Below, piece by piece: positions 34,552-45,709 of a stretch of 64,000 bases of DNA. Position 1 is the first letter of the stretch. Each line of letters starts with the position of its first letter. The translations under genes and the position numbers were made by a program. This DNA is from Antitrichia curtipendula (lineage: Eukaryota > Streptophyta > Bryopsida > Hypnales > Leucodontaceae). The stretch lies in the NCBI GenBank assembly GCA_951230915.1, contig OX579640.1, positions 16,636,981 to 16,700,980 on the forward strand, written 5' to 3'. The notes under the pieces are model-generated. The model was not told where the DNA came from, searched no databases, and saw only the letters and a list, made by a program, of their open reading frames with translations.

Positions 34552-37500
34552 CTAGGAGGACGAACCAGCAACTCTTCTTATGCTTGATGCATCTTCATCT
34601 TCTGAAGAAAAATCATAGTTATCGTACACTTTCAGGAACATCTCCCTACAATGGACAACAGCACCCAATTTGACACAAGCCAGAAACGAGCCGGAAAGTT
34701 TTCTATGCAGACTGTATGCCTCATCTGGTGGGGCTGTCAGTCTGTATCTAAGCATCGTCGCACCAAGCTTGGTAACTTCCCGTGTCAAGTTTGTGGTGCG
34801 GAAGTCAAACCCCCCTGGATTTGCAAATGGCAAGCCAACTACAAAAGCGGCTTCCACATGAGCGTTGAGCATAACATGGGACTCCTTCCCTGTCAGGAAC
34901 CCTAGTGCAATAGATTGCCTTACGACCTGCTCCCGGTCCTTGTTTGCACACGCAAGAATCTACACCATTTTCACCAACTATTAATTAGCTCATTTTATAC
35001 TGCATCAAACTTAAACTTTTACAGTGCCGAAGCTACAAATAGACATTTCAATTGGGAAGCTCATAGTCAATTGTGTAACTTTCAAAACAAATTGTTATTG
35101 TTAGAAATTTAGGGTATGGTTTCTTTCTATTGGTTCATTTTGTTATCTTTCTTGAGCTTCCTAAATAGTTTATTTCAACTCCTATAGGAACGGAAGCAGA
35201 CACTTTTGGCCAGGCACTTAGGGTTAAGCTCTGACTTTCACTAGGTCGAATACACCCTACGGTGACGCATAGTGAAACTAGCAAGTGAGAACGAACGGAG
35301 ATCGACACGCAAAGGGACAAGCAAAAGTAGATATAAATGAACATTGCTTCAGGAGAAAGCAGTGGGGGGGAAAACAAGTACGAGACCCACCATTTTCAAA
35401 TAATTGTCAACAAAGCGCTTAGGGTACTCTCGAGCAGCCCCAAAGTCGATAAGATTGATATTGCCTCTCTCTTCGTCGTATAGAAAATTGCCCCAATTTG
35501 GATCGGTCTGTAACTCCAAGTAAAACTTGTACGTATGAGTGCAAGAGAAAAATATACGTTGCACTTGTTTCAAGCAAGCGTCACTTAATTGGGTATCAAT
35601 AAAGGGAAATCATGACTCTTCCTCTTCGTGGTTTGTCTGAGATTGGTCTTTGAAACACTTGCCTGCATGAACCGAAAATCAAAAAGCTCCCGCAGTGTGA
35701 GGTTGAGCAACTCTGTGCTCACTCGATTCCGGACAGCTTGATCCAACTCTCGAACTTTGTCAATGGAAATACCTGCAAGGAACTGACATTCGACTGAGGA
35801 CGCAACACGAACAATAATGTGCACCGCTAAAGATAAAACAAGGCTAATCGCAAATCAACCCCAAATAGAAATGTATAATCTTCATATGTCTCGTTCTATA
35901 CAATCCTCGGAAAATCCTCACAGATTGAAAATGTCAAAACCATTATTTGACCACCTTAGAATGCCAATATTCCTACAGTCACATGTCACAATTCAACTAG
36001 GGAAAGGAATTCATTCTTTTAAATGATGGGCCCCAGCATGCTAGTAATGCTGTTACCTCATGTCTCATTTCATTGGGTATTATAACTGCCTACATTTTGA
36101 ACCGAATCTCATAGTGTCTCCCCTTGGAATAGAGAGAACAAAAAAATCCTGTCAAATCGAAAGTGCACGTGCTAGGAAGCAAAAATGACTAAGTATAAGA
36201 TCCCGTCGAAGATTACCAGGAACAAGTTCGGTTGTCAGCACACGCGTATTAGAGAACTCATCGTAGACACGTGGTACATAAAACGTCTCATCGTCCTTCA
36301 ACAACTCACGAAACCTTTTTTGGTTCGTTGCTTCTAGCTTGTAATCACATTCCCTTGCTAGCTCATCCTTTGCGACCTGTTTCCAGTACAGAGTGTCAGG
36401 ATAACGTCTTTTAACATCACAAAATGCATCCAAAGACAATGCCTATACAAGCAATGGCGAACTCGGTACAAAAGGGATTCACTAAGGTCATCAAGGCCAA
36501 ATCTCACCCGCATGGCTTGATCCAAGTACAGGCCTTTGGGGATGACATTAGTATAGTCCAAAAGTCGCTTAACATTCTCAATGTCGCTATCGATGCTGTT
36601 AGCCACGCCTGGATACTGAACCTTCATTGCCACCACAGTACCATCCTTCAAAACTGCTCTGTGTACCTGTGACCAGAAATTCTTTTAGACACATGTATTA
36701 CGAGATTGCACAGCAGACTTTAAACACAATACCTTAACGGAATTCAAAATAACCAAGTTTCAAAGGTTTACGCCCTTGCTGCGCCCAATGAGATGCTTGA
36801 TCATAGAAACACCAGAGCCAGAAACAACGCTAATGGCATGTAGAATATAAAGCCTAGGAAGCACAATAAGAAACATAATTCCAGCACAGTTTCATTGACA
36901 GAATCACCGATACTTGTACGTCTGAAAATCTGAAAACAAAACATGCCTGTCCGATGCTAGCTGATGCAATAGGCTCGGTATCAAAAGACTGTAACCGATC
37001 TTGCCAATTCGGACCAAGCTCTCCTTCTATCACTTTCACCAGCTGACGATTGGGCATGGTATCTGCCCCCTGCCGGACGCGCTCCAACGCTTCCAAGATC
37101 TATTGTTACACATCCAACAAAAACATCGACTGTTAAAGAGCTGTGAACAAATGAGGCAGTGCCTGGTTATAAAATCAGAACATTATCAATCTAGCAACAA
37201 TTTGCAGTTAAATACATATCTGAAATTCAGTTCTTCGATGGAATGTAACACAAAAAAACTACACTACGGTAAAGTATGCTCAAACCATTAAGGACCAGAT
37301 CTCTGTTACCAATAACAACTATCGTATTCATGCACTTAGTTGAACTATTAGCAAGCGCTGTAAACATGAGTTGGCTACATTTATATGGCCATTGAGCATT
37401 GAATGGAAATGGGGTTGTCTACAACTTCCCATCTTGAAAGTGCATAAGAAATGAATACATAGAGATAGAAATTCGATCTCAACAGATCGGTTCATTTACC

Positions 37501-39372
37501 TTAAGTGATCTCCACACGGCTCAATACGTCTTCCAAAAATCACACTCGTAAAGCGTGGAAATGCTTCAAGAGTCGCAAATAGTATCCTCTACCTAAGCTG
37601 ATTAGAAACATGGGCAGGCAGCTAAATGTTCTACACACATATTTGTGACGAGACAAGCAAACATAATAGAGAGCTTTCCATGTGATGAAGTGTCTTACTG
37701 GGCGCGGTACAATGGACTCGTCCTGTATGCTCAGCATCTGACCCACTTTCAGTGCAGCTCCTCGCATTCGACAAAGAGCCAAAGCTAAGCGCTCGGCATT
37801 GGCCTCGGTAAGAAAAGGAGACAACACCGCCTGCCCTGGAACATTTGGTCCCTGACCGCCCCAAACCCTCTTGGCAGACTCCTGAAAGGTTCCCCAAGCG
37901 AGTCCAGCTCCTAACCCTGCAAAACTGGCAGTGGACAGCTCTTTGAACATGACAACAAATATGTGAAAGCTGATGACAAGCTCATATCCTCTCTGCAAAT
38001 ATGCGTACCAAAACATACGAATTCATATATGATATCGCAATCAAATACATCACGTCTCTACAAGCAAAAGATCTTACCCCATGACTCGTCCGAATGGAGT
38101 TGAAGGGACCCGCCTTTCCCTTGCTTTCCGTTTCTTCGGAGGCACTTTGAAATTTTTACCTACTGCCTCTGCTCCTACACCTATAAACAAACAATTGATG
38201 AAAAAATGAAGAAGTACGTAGAGGACACTAAGACCGTTAGGGATGTAATCCCGGCGCCTATTGACTGACCCCTGGTACCAACTGCAACTGGTCTCCTCCA
38301 ATAACACTTGGTTGGCCTTCAGTTAGCAAACTTTGGGAGTAACCAAAACTTGGTTAAATTGGTCAACGGACACTCGTCTTGAATGGAAATGAGGTTGTTT
38401 ACTATCTCTTCAATACTGATCTATAAACCCTCACTTTGAATGATTGCATCAAAATTAATCATGCACTGAGTGACAAAAAAAAATTGATCTCGAGAGAGCT
38501 AGGTTCTTGTACCCAAAACGATCTCTCCAGCGATCTCTCCAGTGAGCTCTCCAGTGAATGATCTCCAAATCAAAGCACACTTCTACATTAATGTTTTAAA
38601 TTCTTATTCAAGTGACACAAATAGAGTTCTCTACCTTAGCAATATACCCACAAAGTGGATTCATAGCATGATTGCTCTGTTTCAGAAAACAGATTACAAG
38701 CAATCAAAGAATCAAATGCAGAACTCTTTCCTGCTCAGCCAATTGCACAAAGCGATGCAAACAGTATCCTCTACCATAACGACATTGCATCAAAGGTGGC
38801 ATTACTCAAGGAACGGGACATTCAATAGGCTACAACGGGAGAAACGCACCACCTAGCCCTGAAGCCCGCAGCAGCTGCTCAGCTTTGATTGCTTCACTGT
38901 CCAGCTTCGCTTCTTCGGGCACTACACGCGCTTGCGAAGAGGGGACTTTATCAAATGAATGCGAATCCACTGAGGCGAAATTCTCCAGAGGTTTAGACAC
39001 AGGACTCTCTGGTACGGACGGCAAAACCTCCTCCCTCACTCTCGATAGAACCTCATCGGTCCTGTCACGGCGACGCGGAGGGCCTAAACTATCAAGCGTG
39101 TTGAGAAGGTAAGATTCTCGAGCTCCAGTTGATGAAGTCGACAAACGATTCTCAGTCACATCGCCACCCTCCTCGCCCTTGTGTCCATGCCCTAAATTCT
39201 GAAGCTCCTTCACACGCCCTTGCGTGAGCCCGGTTAAGTCCGTCACCGTGCCAGTCACTGCTTTCAGCACATCGAACGCTGTACTTCCCAAGCTCGGCGA
39301 CCTCCTGATGGACTCCTTCACCACCATCGCCAACCCCGACGCCACTTTCCCCAAATCCTGAAGGTGCGACAT
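34552..39372 (-). CDS. COQ8: COQ8/ABC1 atypical kinase (ADCK3-type), coenzyme Q biosynthesis
   Basis: UbiB-family protein-kinase-like ATPase supporting ubiquinone synthesis in mitochondria. Nine exons: 38853-39372, 38078-38180, 37699-37924, 36947-37099, 36508-36666, 36217-36376, 35663-35772, 35391-35507, 34552-34959. The frame holds throughout, giving 651 residues (Arabidopsis ABC1K13 is about 620). The N-terminal 200 residues are variable and start [14 protein letters not shown], matching the start seen in plant COQ8. The hallmark KxGQ motif is KVGQ (about 267-270). The Ala-rich loop is SASIGQ (to 334), the ATP lysine is in VAMKVQYPG (K349), the ExD-type motif is [10 protein letters not shown], the catalytic loop is DPNWGNF (479-485) and the metal site is DFG (498-500). 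Introns after exons 4 and 7 start with GC (CAG|GCATGT, CAG|GCAAGT); all others start with GT. Confidence 0.94.
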
Positions 39373-42185
39373 CGGGTCCCGAGTTCTCTAAACTAAACCC
39401 CCGAGATTCACACAATGCGCTCTTCAAAGAAGAATCTCGTTTGAATTCCAACTCTTTCGACCACAATCCCAGCGTCGATCAAACCAGGTCATTATACTGA
39501 ATTGCGACAATTGAAACCTACCAGAGCCCTGACTAAAATTGCACTACAGGAACTACACTTGATGGTTTTTGTTCGGGTTTCTTCTCAAGTGGTCGGGAAA
39601 TTCGTGCGGGAAAGACGTAGTACAGTGCGATGGAGAATTCGTGAAGTGATGTGTGCGGGAGCTTCCACTGGAATTGGGGGTGAATGCGTTGGAACATCGG
39701 AAGGGACGATGAAGAGAATGGGGTGCTGCAGTGTAATTTTAGGGCTGACGTGGATGCCAAGGGCCTACCCACGTTGCCAATTGTCGAAGACCGTCCACGT
39801 CTCCGGTTGCACTTTATGCAAGGATGCATACCCGGAAATGAGTTTGATAACCGGCGTTATTGACGTTGCCGGGTGTCTGGTAATTTCGACCGTTCTCCAA
39901 GTTCTGTTTCAGTCGAAATAGATTAATTTTGAAATTGAGACTAGTGCATGAAATGTCATTTTCAATTTTCAAAATTTTAGAAAATTATTTTGGAGTTTCA
40001 AAGTTAATAAATATCAAAACATTTCATATTTTGGTCTACAAATTTTGATAAATTTGGACATGTTTCAAATTTTTCAAAATTTTGAATACATTCTCAAATT
40101 TGGATATGTTTCAAATTTTTCGTAATTATTTATGAAGTTCATAGTACATAATGAATCCTTGACCTGTCTAAAATCCCATCCTACATGGTATCAAGGTTTG
40201 GTAACTTATACAACAGAATAACTTGACTAATACTAGACCCCAACCTATAAGTCAAGGAAAATGCATCCCATTTTTTATGATTGTAAGTGAAAAGCAAAAA
40301 AATTCCCCTAAACTATTCAAAAACTATGAAGTAGTGAAGTTCTACAAAAATTATTAAAAAGTTTCTAGTTTTGAATAAATTCTTTGGCTTCAAGCCCTAC
40401 CATTTAATTTTTGGGGGGTCTTACTTGCTTCAATGACAAACTCCTTTAGTATTGAAAAAATTTTCAAATAACCATTCATTTTTTATTTATTATTTATTTT
40501 GTGTTAATTTTTTGAATATGAAATCCTTTGTGAGTTAAGGCTTGAAAAGGTTTTCAATAACCTTTTGGAATCATGTAATAATTATAATTTCCTTAAAACA
40601 TTCAATACTAGTGAAACTTGCAAAAAGTGTTTTTACATTGAACTTAAAAGCCTTCAAGGAAAGATAAATTATGGCTTGAAAAGGATCTAGTAGCAAGATC
40701 TTTATTTTTGTAAGCTTCCTTTTTTACTATTTAAGGTACATAAAACTTAGTCAGAACCTTGTTCAAAATCCTGAATGAATAAACAACCAAATTAGTGGCA
40801 TCTTTGTTCAAAGAATAGGTAAGAATTATTTTTACAACATACTTGGATGTACATCATCCATTTCATGTAGCTCTTGCAATTAGCTCTTTAAGACATTCAT
40901 AATCCATCTAATGGATGCTAGCTCGCTTAGAGGTTGAATATCCCCAAAGTCTATAACATTGTTATCCATTAATTTGTAAGAATCCCAAGAGGAATCCCTT
41001 CCTAATTCAAGGTAAGATTGTTGCCTTGACAACTCATCTATGCACATGCAATCTACTCCCCACAATGCTCCACTATACCAAATTGTTTATGCTTAAAGCT
41101 TTTAAGAAGAATAAAGATGAAAGGCAATCCACCATGTGGTGGATTCTAATAATCAATAGAAACATTCTTAGTCATTAATCTATTGTTTATATCAAAGTAT
41201 AATTTGCTTAAGAATACTTTAAATTTAACTTATTGAATTGTATATTTTGATGTTGGAAAATAAAAAAAATTATCTAAAACTCTTCAATTTGATCATTCCA
41301 AAGTGTTGTAGTATTTTGAGACCCATAACTCCTTCCAAAGATTGATTCCCATAACAAAGCTAAAATCTTCATCATTTTAATGTTTTTTGAAAATTCTAAT
41401 TTGAGAATCTATCAAGGTAATTTCTTCATGTTTGACTTAAATTTAAAAGTAAAAATCTCCAAGATTATAATGCCTAAATTTTCCTATAAGTATTTGTTTT
41501 TATAAGTGAAATAAAATTTTCTAGAAGTGATTGTTCCTCGGATTGTTCCTATAATAAAATTAAAATTGAATTTAAAAAAGAATTTTTTAAGTTATTTTTG
41601 CCATCATTACAACAAAAACTAAACTCTTCATATCTTTCATCTCATTAATAGGAATAGAATGATTCAATTAAACTTTGAATACATATATCAATCTATCTAA
41701 TCACATTTAAAAGATTATTTATAAATAAATAAAAAATTAGCTTCTCACTTTGAATACAATAATTTGAAGATATTAAGTCAGTAAATTCTATCCAATTCCA
41801 AGTCTATAGTGGGGTTCTTAAAAACCTTTCTATTAAAGTGTGTTCTTTTACGTGGAGCATGATTTGTTACGAATTTTGGATAAAGTATGAAAAAACATGA
41901 TGTCATTGTCAATGGCCATCATGCCATTACAAGGATTGGTTATAGAATTTCATTTGTTACAAAATTTTCAAACCAAAGTCATTGAAAACCATGCTTCCAT
42001 CAACAAACATCATCTTGTCATTGCAAAAAATGAACTATGTGAAAAGACTCTTGACTACTAATATTGCAATGACCAATATGTTGATACTTATTTTTTTGTG
42101 GTGGTGGATTGTTTTTTGCCTCAAAACAAATGAGCAGTACAAATTGATATTGATTGCCCATTTTTCTTTAGTCATTCATAACATT
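39373..42185. other. COQ8 upstream region and AT-rich intergenic DNA
   Basis: 39373-39920 is near average composition and likely holds the COQ8 promoter and 5' UTR; no specific element was identified. From 39920 onward the sequence is AT-rich with TTTCAAATTTT-type low-complexity words. No gene was seen; the short ORFs at 40880-41065 and 41982-42191 resemble nothing. Confidence 0.4.
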
Positions 42186-42421
42186 TTTTGAAAGAATTCT
42201 AGTCTTGCTATATTTGATCATATTGATTCAATAAAATCCAAAATTGATTGCTATATTTGGTCAAATATGATCCAAAATTGATTGCTAGTCTAATCATTGG
42301 ATCCATAACTGATTGCTATATTTGATCAAATATGATCCAAAATTGATTGCTAGTCTAATCATTGGATCCATAATTGATTGCTATATTTGATTATATTGAT
42401 TCAATATAGCAATCAATTTTG
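42186..42421. repeat. 65-bp satellite-like repeat ending in an inverted copy
   Basis: A 65-bp unit containing ATGATCCAAAATTGATTGC and TAATCATTGGATCCATAA is repeated head to tail at about 42266 and 42331 with flanking partial units. The last part (TTGATTCAATATAGCAATC, 42398-42416) is the inverse of the unit's GATTGCTATATT portion, so the array can fold into a hairpin. Confidence 0.75.
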
Positions 42422-42653
42422 GAGTGCTACTAGAAAATGATTGATTTGCTTTTCCAAAGTATGACATTATAAACACAACAACTCTAAATTAAAAATGGAT
42501 AGACTCTATATTAAACCCTTGGTCCTTGAGCTATGACTTTGGTCAACTACAAGGCTCAATATGTGCAAAATCTTTTGAAAGACAAAGGAAGTTGGTAAGT
42601 TTTTTCCAAGACTTCAATTTGACATCATATTTAAGTTTTAGATACTAATAATC

Positions 42654-44822
42654 ACTAGTAGAAAAGTGGTGATTTGTAACCAATGAAACAATAACTACGT
42701 ATCCTAAGCAACTAAGTAGTGACTACATGCGCAAAAATGGGCATAGAAATTGACTTTGTCAACACTGGAGTCATTGAGTAGTGATTTTGTAGACAAGTGG
42801 ATACAAATAGGATGAAAATCATAGTAGAAAGAATGAAATGAATGGTTTTATGTGAAGACTCTATCGACAACCCCCTCGTAGCATGGACATAGTCATTCAG
42901 TAGTAGTAAAACTATAACTGTTTGAAATTAATGACTATAAAATGACTATATCTTTTGAAGACATTAGACAACATGTAAATTTCAAGTATTTTGGTTAATT
43001 TTAATTAAATGTGAGGGATTGAGACTTTAATTTGTCCTCAGCAATGGTCGTGCAATTATTCTGATAATGACTGTGTTGATTCTTTGAAATAATTTTACAA
43101 TTTTATGATGGAGATCTATAATTACAGTCCCAATATAGTCATTTCAAAGTTATTTCTTACAATGAGTGCATTACAAGCAACTTAGACATCAATTCATTAG
43201 AATGGCTAAGGTCATACACACCATAAATTTATAGCTGCAACCAGATGGATAGATCAAATGGACAATTGAGATGAATAGATCAAATTTCTTCTTTGTTGAG
43301 CAGCTTAGATGGATGGGTGAAATTGCATCTTGGTAAAAAAAATAGACAACTCAGATTACATGTCAATAACAAATGGATGATTCAGATTTTAGATTAGCCA
43401 CCACATTTTTAGGTTAGCCACTTTTTTACTTTTGTGGCGGCTAACATATTGTGTGTTGAAATTGCATCTCATTTATTAGTCATTGTTCAATCATTGTGTC
43501 ATCATTATTTAGTCATAGAATATATTGTGATGTGGCAGTCACAGATTATAGTTGCAGCTACTAAAGTTGAACAATGGAGATTTTGTCTCTCATTTATAGT
43601 TGGAGATTAGGTTAGCTGCCGCCTCCTTAGTATTTATTCTTCTTCTTCCTTCTTGCTTATGAACATCTTCTCATTTTTTTCTTCTTGTTTTTGCTCTAAT
43701 TTTCCTAAGCGAAGGTTTAATTTACATTCTTTATTTTGTTGTATTGTTTTGAAGTATTGTTGTTTTGTTGTTTTTACTTGTTGTTGTGTTCTTGTTTAGT
43801 TTAGTTGTTATTCCGTTGTGTTGTGTTGTCATTTTGTTGTCTTCTTGTTTAATTTTGTTGTTATTTTGCAATTTTTTAGGAAAGTTGTTTCGTAGCTTTG
43901 TCACTTTGTTGTTTTACTGATTTGTGGTTTTGGTGTTGATTATGTCAATTAGTAGTTGTCTACAGTTTTTAGTGGACCTAGAAGCAAAAAAAGATTATGG
44001 CATGAAAAAAAAAAATTCAAAACAAAGCACAGTTTTAATATAGTCATATTACAATTCTAGTACAATCTTGGTGTAGTTCTAGTTTAGTCTTAGTGCAGTA
44101 ATCATGCAATTGTAGAAAGAGAATGCAATTATAGTGTAGTCATAAAAATGTAGGCACATAATAAATGTACAAAATGATTCATTAACAAATGCTCTGAAAT
44201 CCTTTTATTTCTTGTTTTTATGTTTGCAACTACAAAATAACTCATGAATGATTACAATAGTCATCTACTCAATTATTGCATAATCAACATATAAATGACT
44301 AAACAATGGTTGTTGTATCATTACTAATGACTATTATATGACTAAGCAAAAGAGTCATAGTTTCCTACAAAGGCAGTGTTATGCCTACCAATGACATGCT
44401 ACCACGCAACTCAAAATGGAGCCCAAATGGCTTCAAGAAATCACTTTGCCATCACTTTGGAATGACTTTGGAATGACTAAACCACTAAAACACGATATAC
44501 CAAAGAAGTCACAATTCAGTCATTCACATAATATACAACAACTCAAAAAAATGCTTAGGAAGTCTACTTGCTGATGTGGCACGATTGTAAACCCGTCCAA
44601 GTCCTAAACCACGTCAACCAAACTTGTTGATGAACTTTTACTTCACCAGATGGATGACCAAAGAACCCCCTCGTCCCAAATAACTGTAATGGCCAGAATA
44701 ACTTGTCCACTATGACTCCAACCCTACCATGGTTCCCATAATAATTGAACAGTTGCTTGTGTCCTAAGCAACTAGAATCGAGTCATTCTACCTAGCTATT
44801 AATAGTTTTTTTTCCACTAGTG
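42654..44822. mobile_element. Non-autonomous CACTA (En/Spm) element
   Basis: 2,169 bp. It begins CACTAGTAGAAAAGTGG and ends with the inverse of CACTAGTGGAAAAAAAAC, and is flanked by the 3-bp duplication AAT (42651-42653, 44823-44825). These are the textbook terminus and target length of plant CACTA transposons. CCTAAGCAACTA occurs close to both ends, in the same orientation, and many ATGACTA/TAGTCAT words are spread through the subterminal regions, as in CACTA transposase-binding regions. No transposase is encoded. The interior contains a hairpin-like TTAGCCAC...GTGGCGGCTAA (about 43413-43442) and a GTT-rich low-complexity block (about 43730-43930). Confidence 0.87.
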
Positions 44823-44935
44823 AATGTTTTGAATACATTACAAGGCTTCTACTATGCTACTTGGAAGTTTGATATGAAACTTTGAAACTAAGAACTAAAT
44901 TTTGTGAAAAATCTATTTGTTGTTGGCATGTTGTC

Positions 44936-45709
44936 TTAAGTCATGTCCATGGCATCAACATCATTGACCATTTCTATGTCAAGGTTTGCTCCAAGAGTAT
45001 TTGATACCGTATTGGATGAAGGTTGAATAACATTATTGGCCACAATGCCTAGGAAAGGAGAATGAGAGTATGGTATCAAAGCTAAATCTTTGTTGTTGTT
45101 TATGGGTTCAAAATCAATATTTTCCTCTAATAAATTGTCTTCTATAGAAGAAGAAAATTGCGGAAGGCATGAACTTGACAAGTTCATTTGGATCTTTATT
45201 GTTGTTGGTAGCATTGATCTTTCATCTTGAAGCTCAAGAGCATTGCAAGCAAACAACACTTTAATAGTATCTATTATAAATTGTGCCTCTGGTGAACCTA
45301 CAAGAGGACCTCTAGGAAAAAGTAGAGGATTGATTGGCTTATATAATATTATAGTCTCTTTTCTTGTTCCACATGTTACGTTCTTTGCATTGACTACAAG
45401 AGATAGTGGTGGTGGTGGTGATAAAAGAGATGATGTCAAGAGTTCACCAATGTTCAATAGATCTACTTGTGGAGGTATTAATTGTACTTCTATTTGGGGT
45501 TCAAAAGTTGGTGTAGACCATGAATTTGTTGACACTAGTAAATCTGTCATGCGCAGCCGTTTAGGCTGCAACAAGTTCACATTGCAAAACAACTCCGTGA
45601 CAGTTTCTTCTGGCTCCTTTCTTTTTGTATGCATTGTCCACATGCTTATGGTACTAAAACAAGTACATGCAAAAACACCGCCAACTTGCAAGTAAATCCT
45701 AGCTACCAC
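44936..45709 (-). CDS. Unidentified ORF, 257 codons
   Basis: The only long frame in this AT-rich block. It starts MVARIYLQVGG, with a short hydrophobic N-terminus, then TKRKEPEETVTEL and a proline-rich segment, and ends in an acidic tail (NLDIEMVNDVDAMDMT). The middle (FPRGPLVGSPEAQFIIDTIK) looks structured. I recognise no domain. It begins 114 bp beyond the CACTA element's right end. It could be an exon or remnant of a mobile-element or lineage-specific gene; chance is possible because the length is only moderately unusual. Confidence 0.3.
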   Translation of the reverse strand: MVARIYLQVGGVFACTCFSTISMWTMHTKRKEPEETVTELFCNVNLLQPKRLRMTDLLVSTNSWSTPTFEPQIEVQLIPPQVDLLNIGELLTSSLLSPPPPLSLVVNAKNVTCGTRKETIILYKPINPLLFPRGPLVGSPEAQFIIDTIKVLFACNALELQDERSMLPTTIKIQMNLSSSCLPQFSSSIEDNLLEENIDFEPINNNKDLALIPYSHSPFLGIVANNVIQPSSNTVSNTLGANLDIEMVNDVDAMDMT

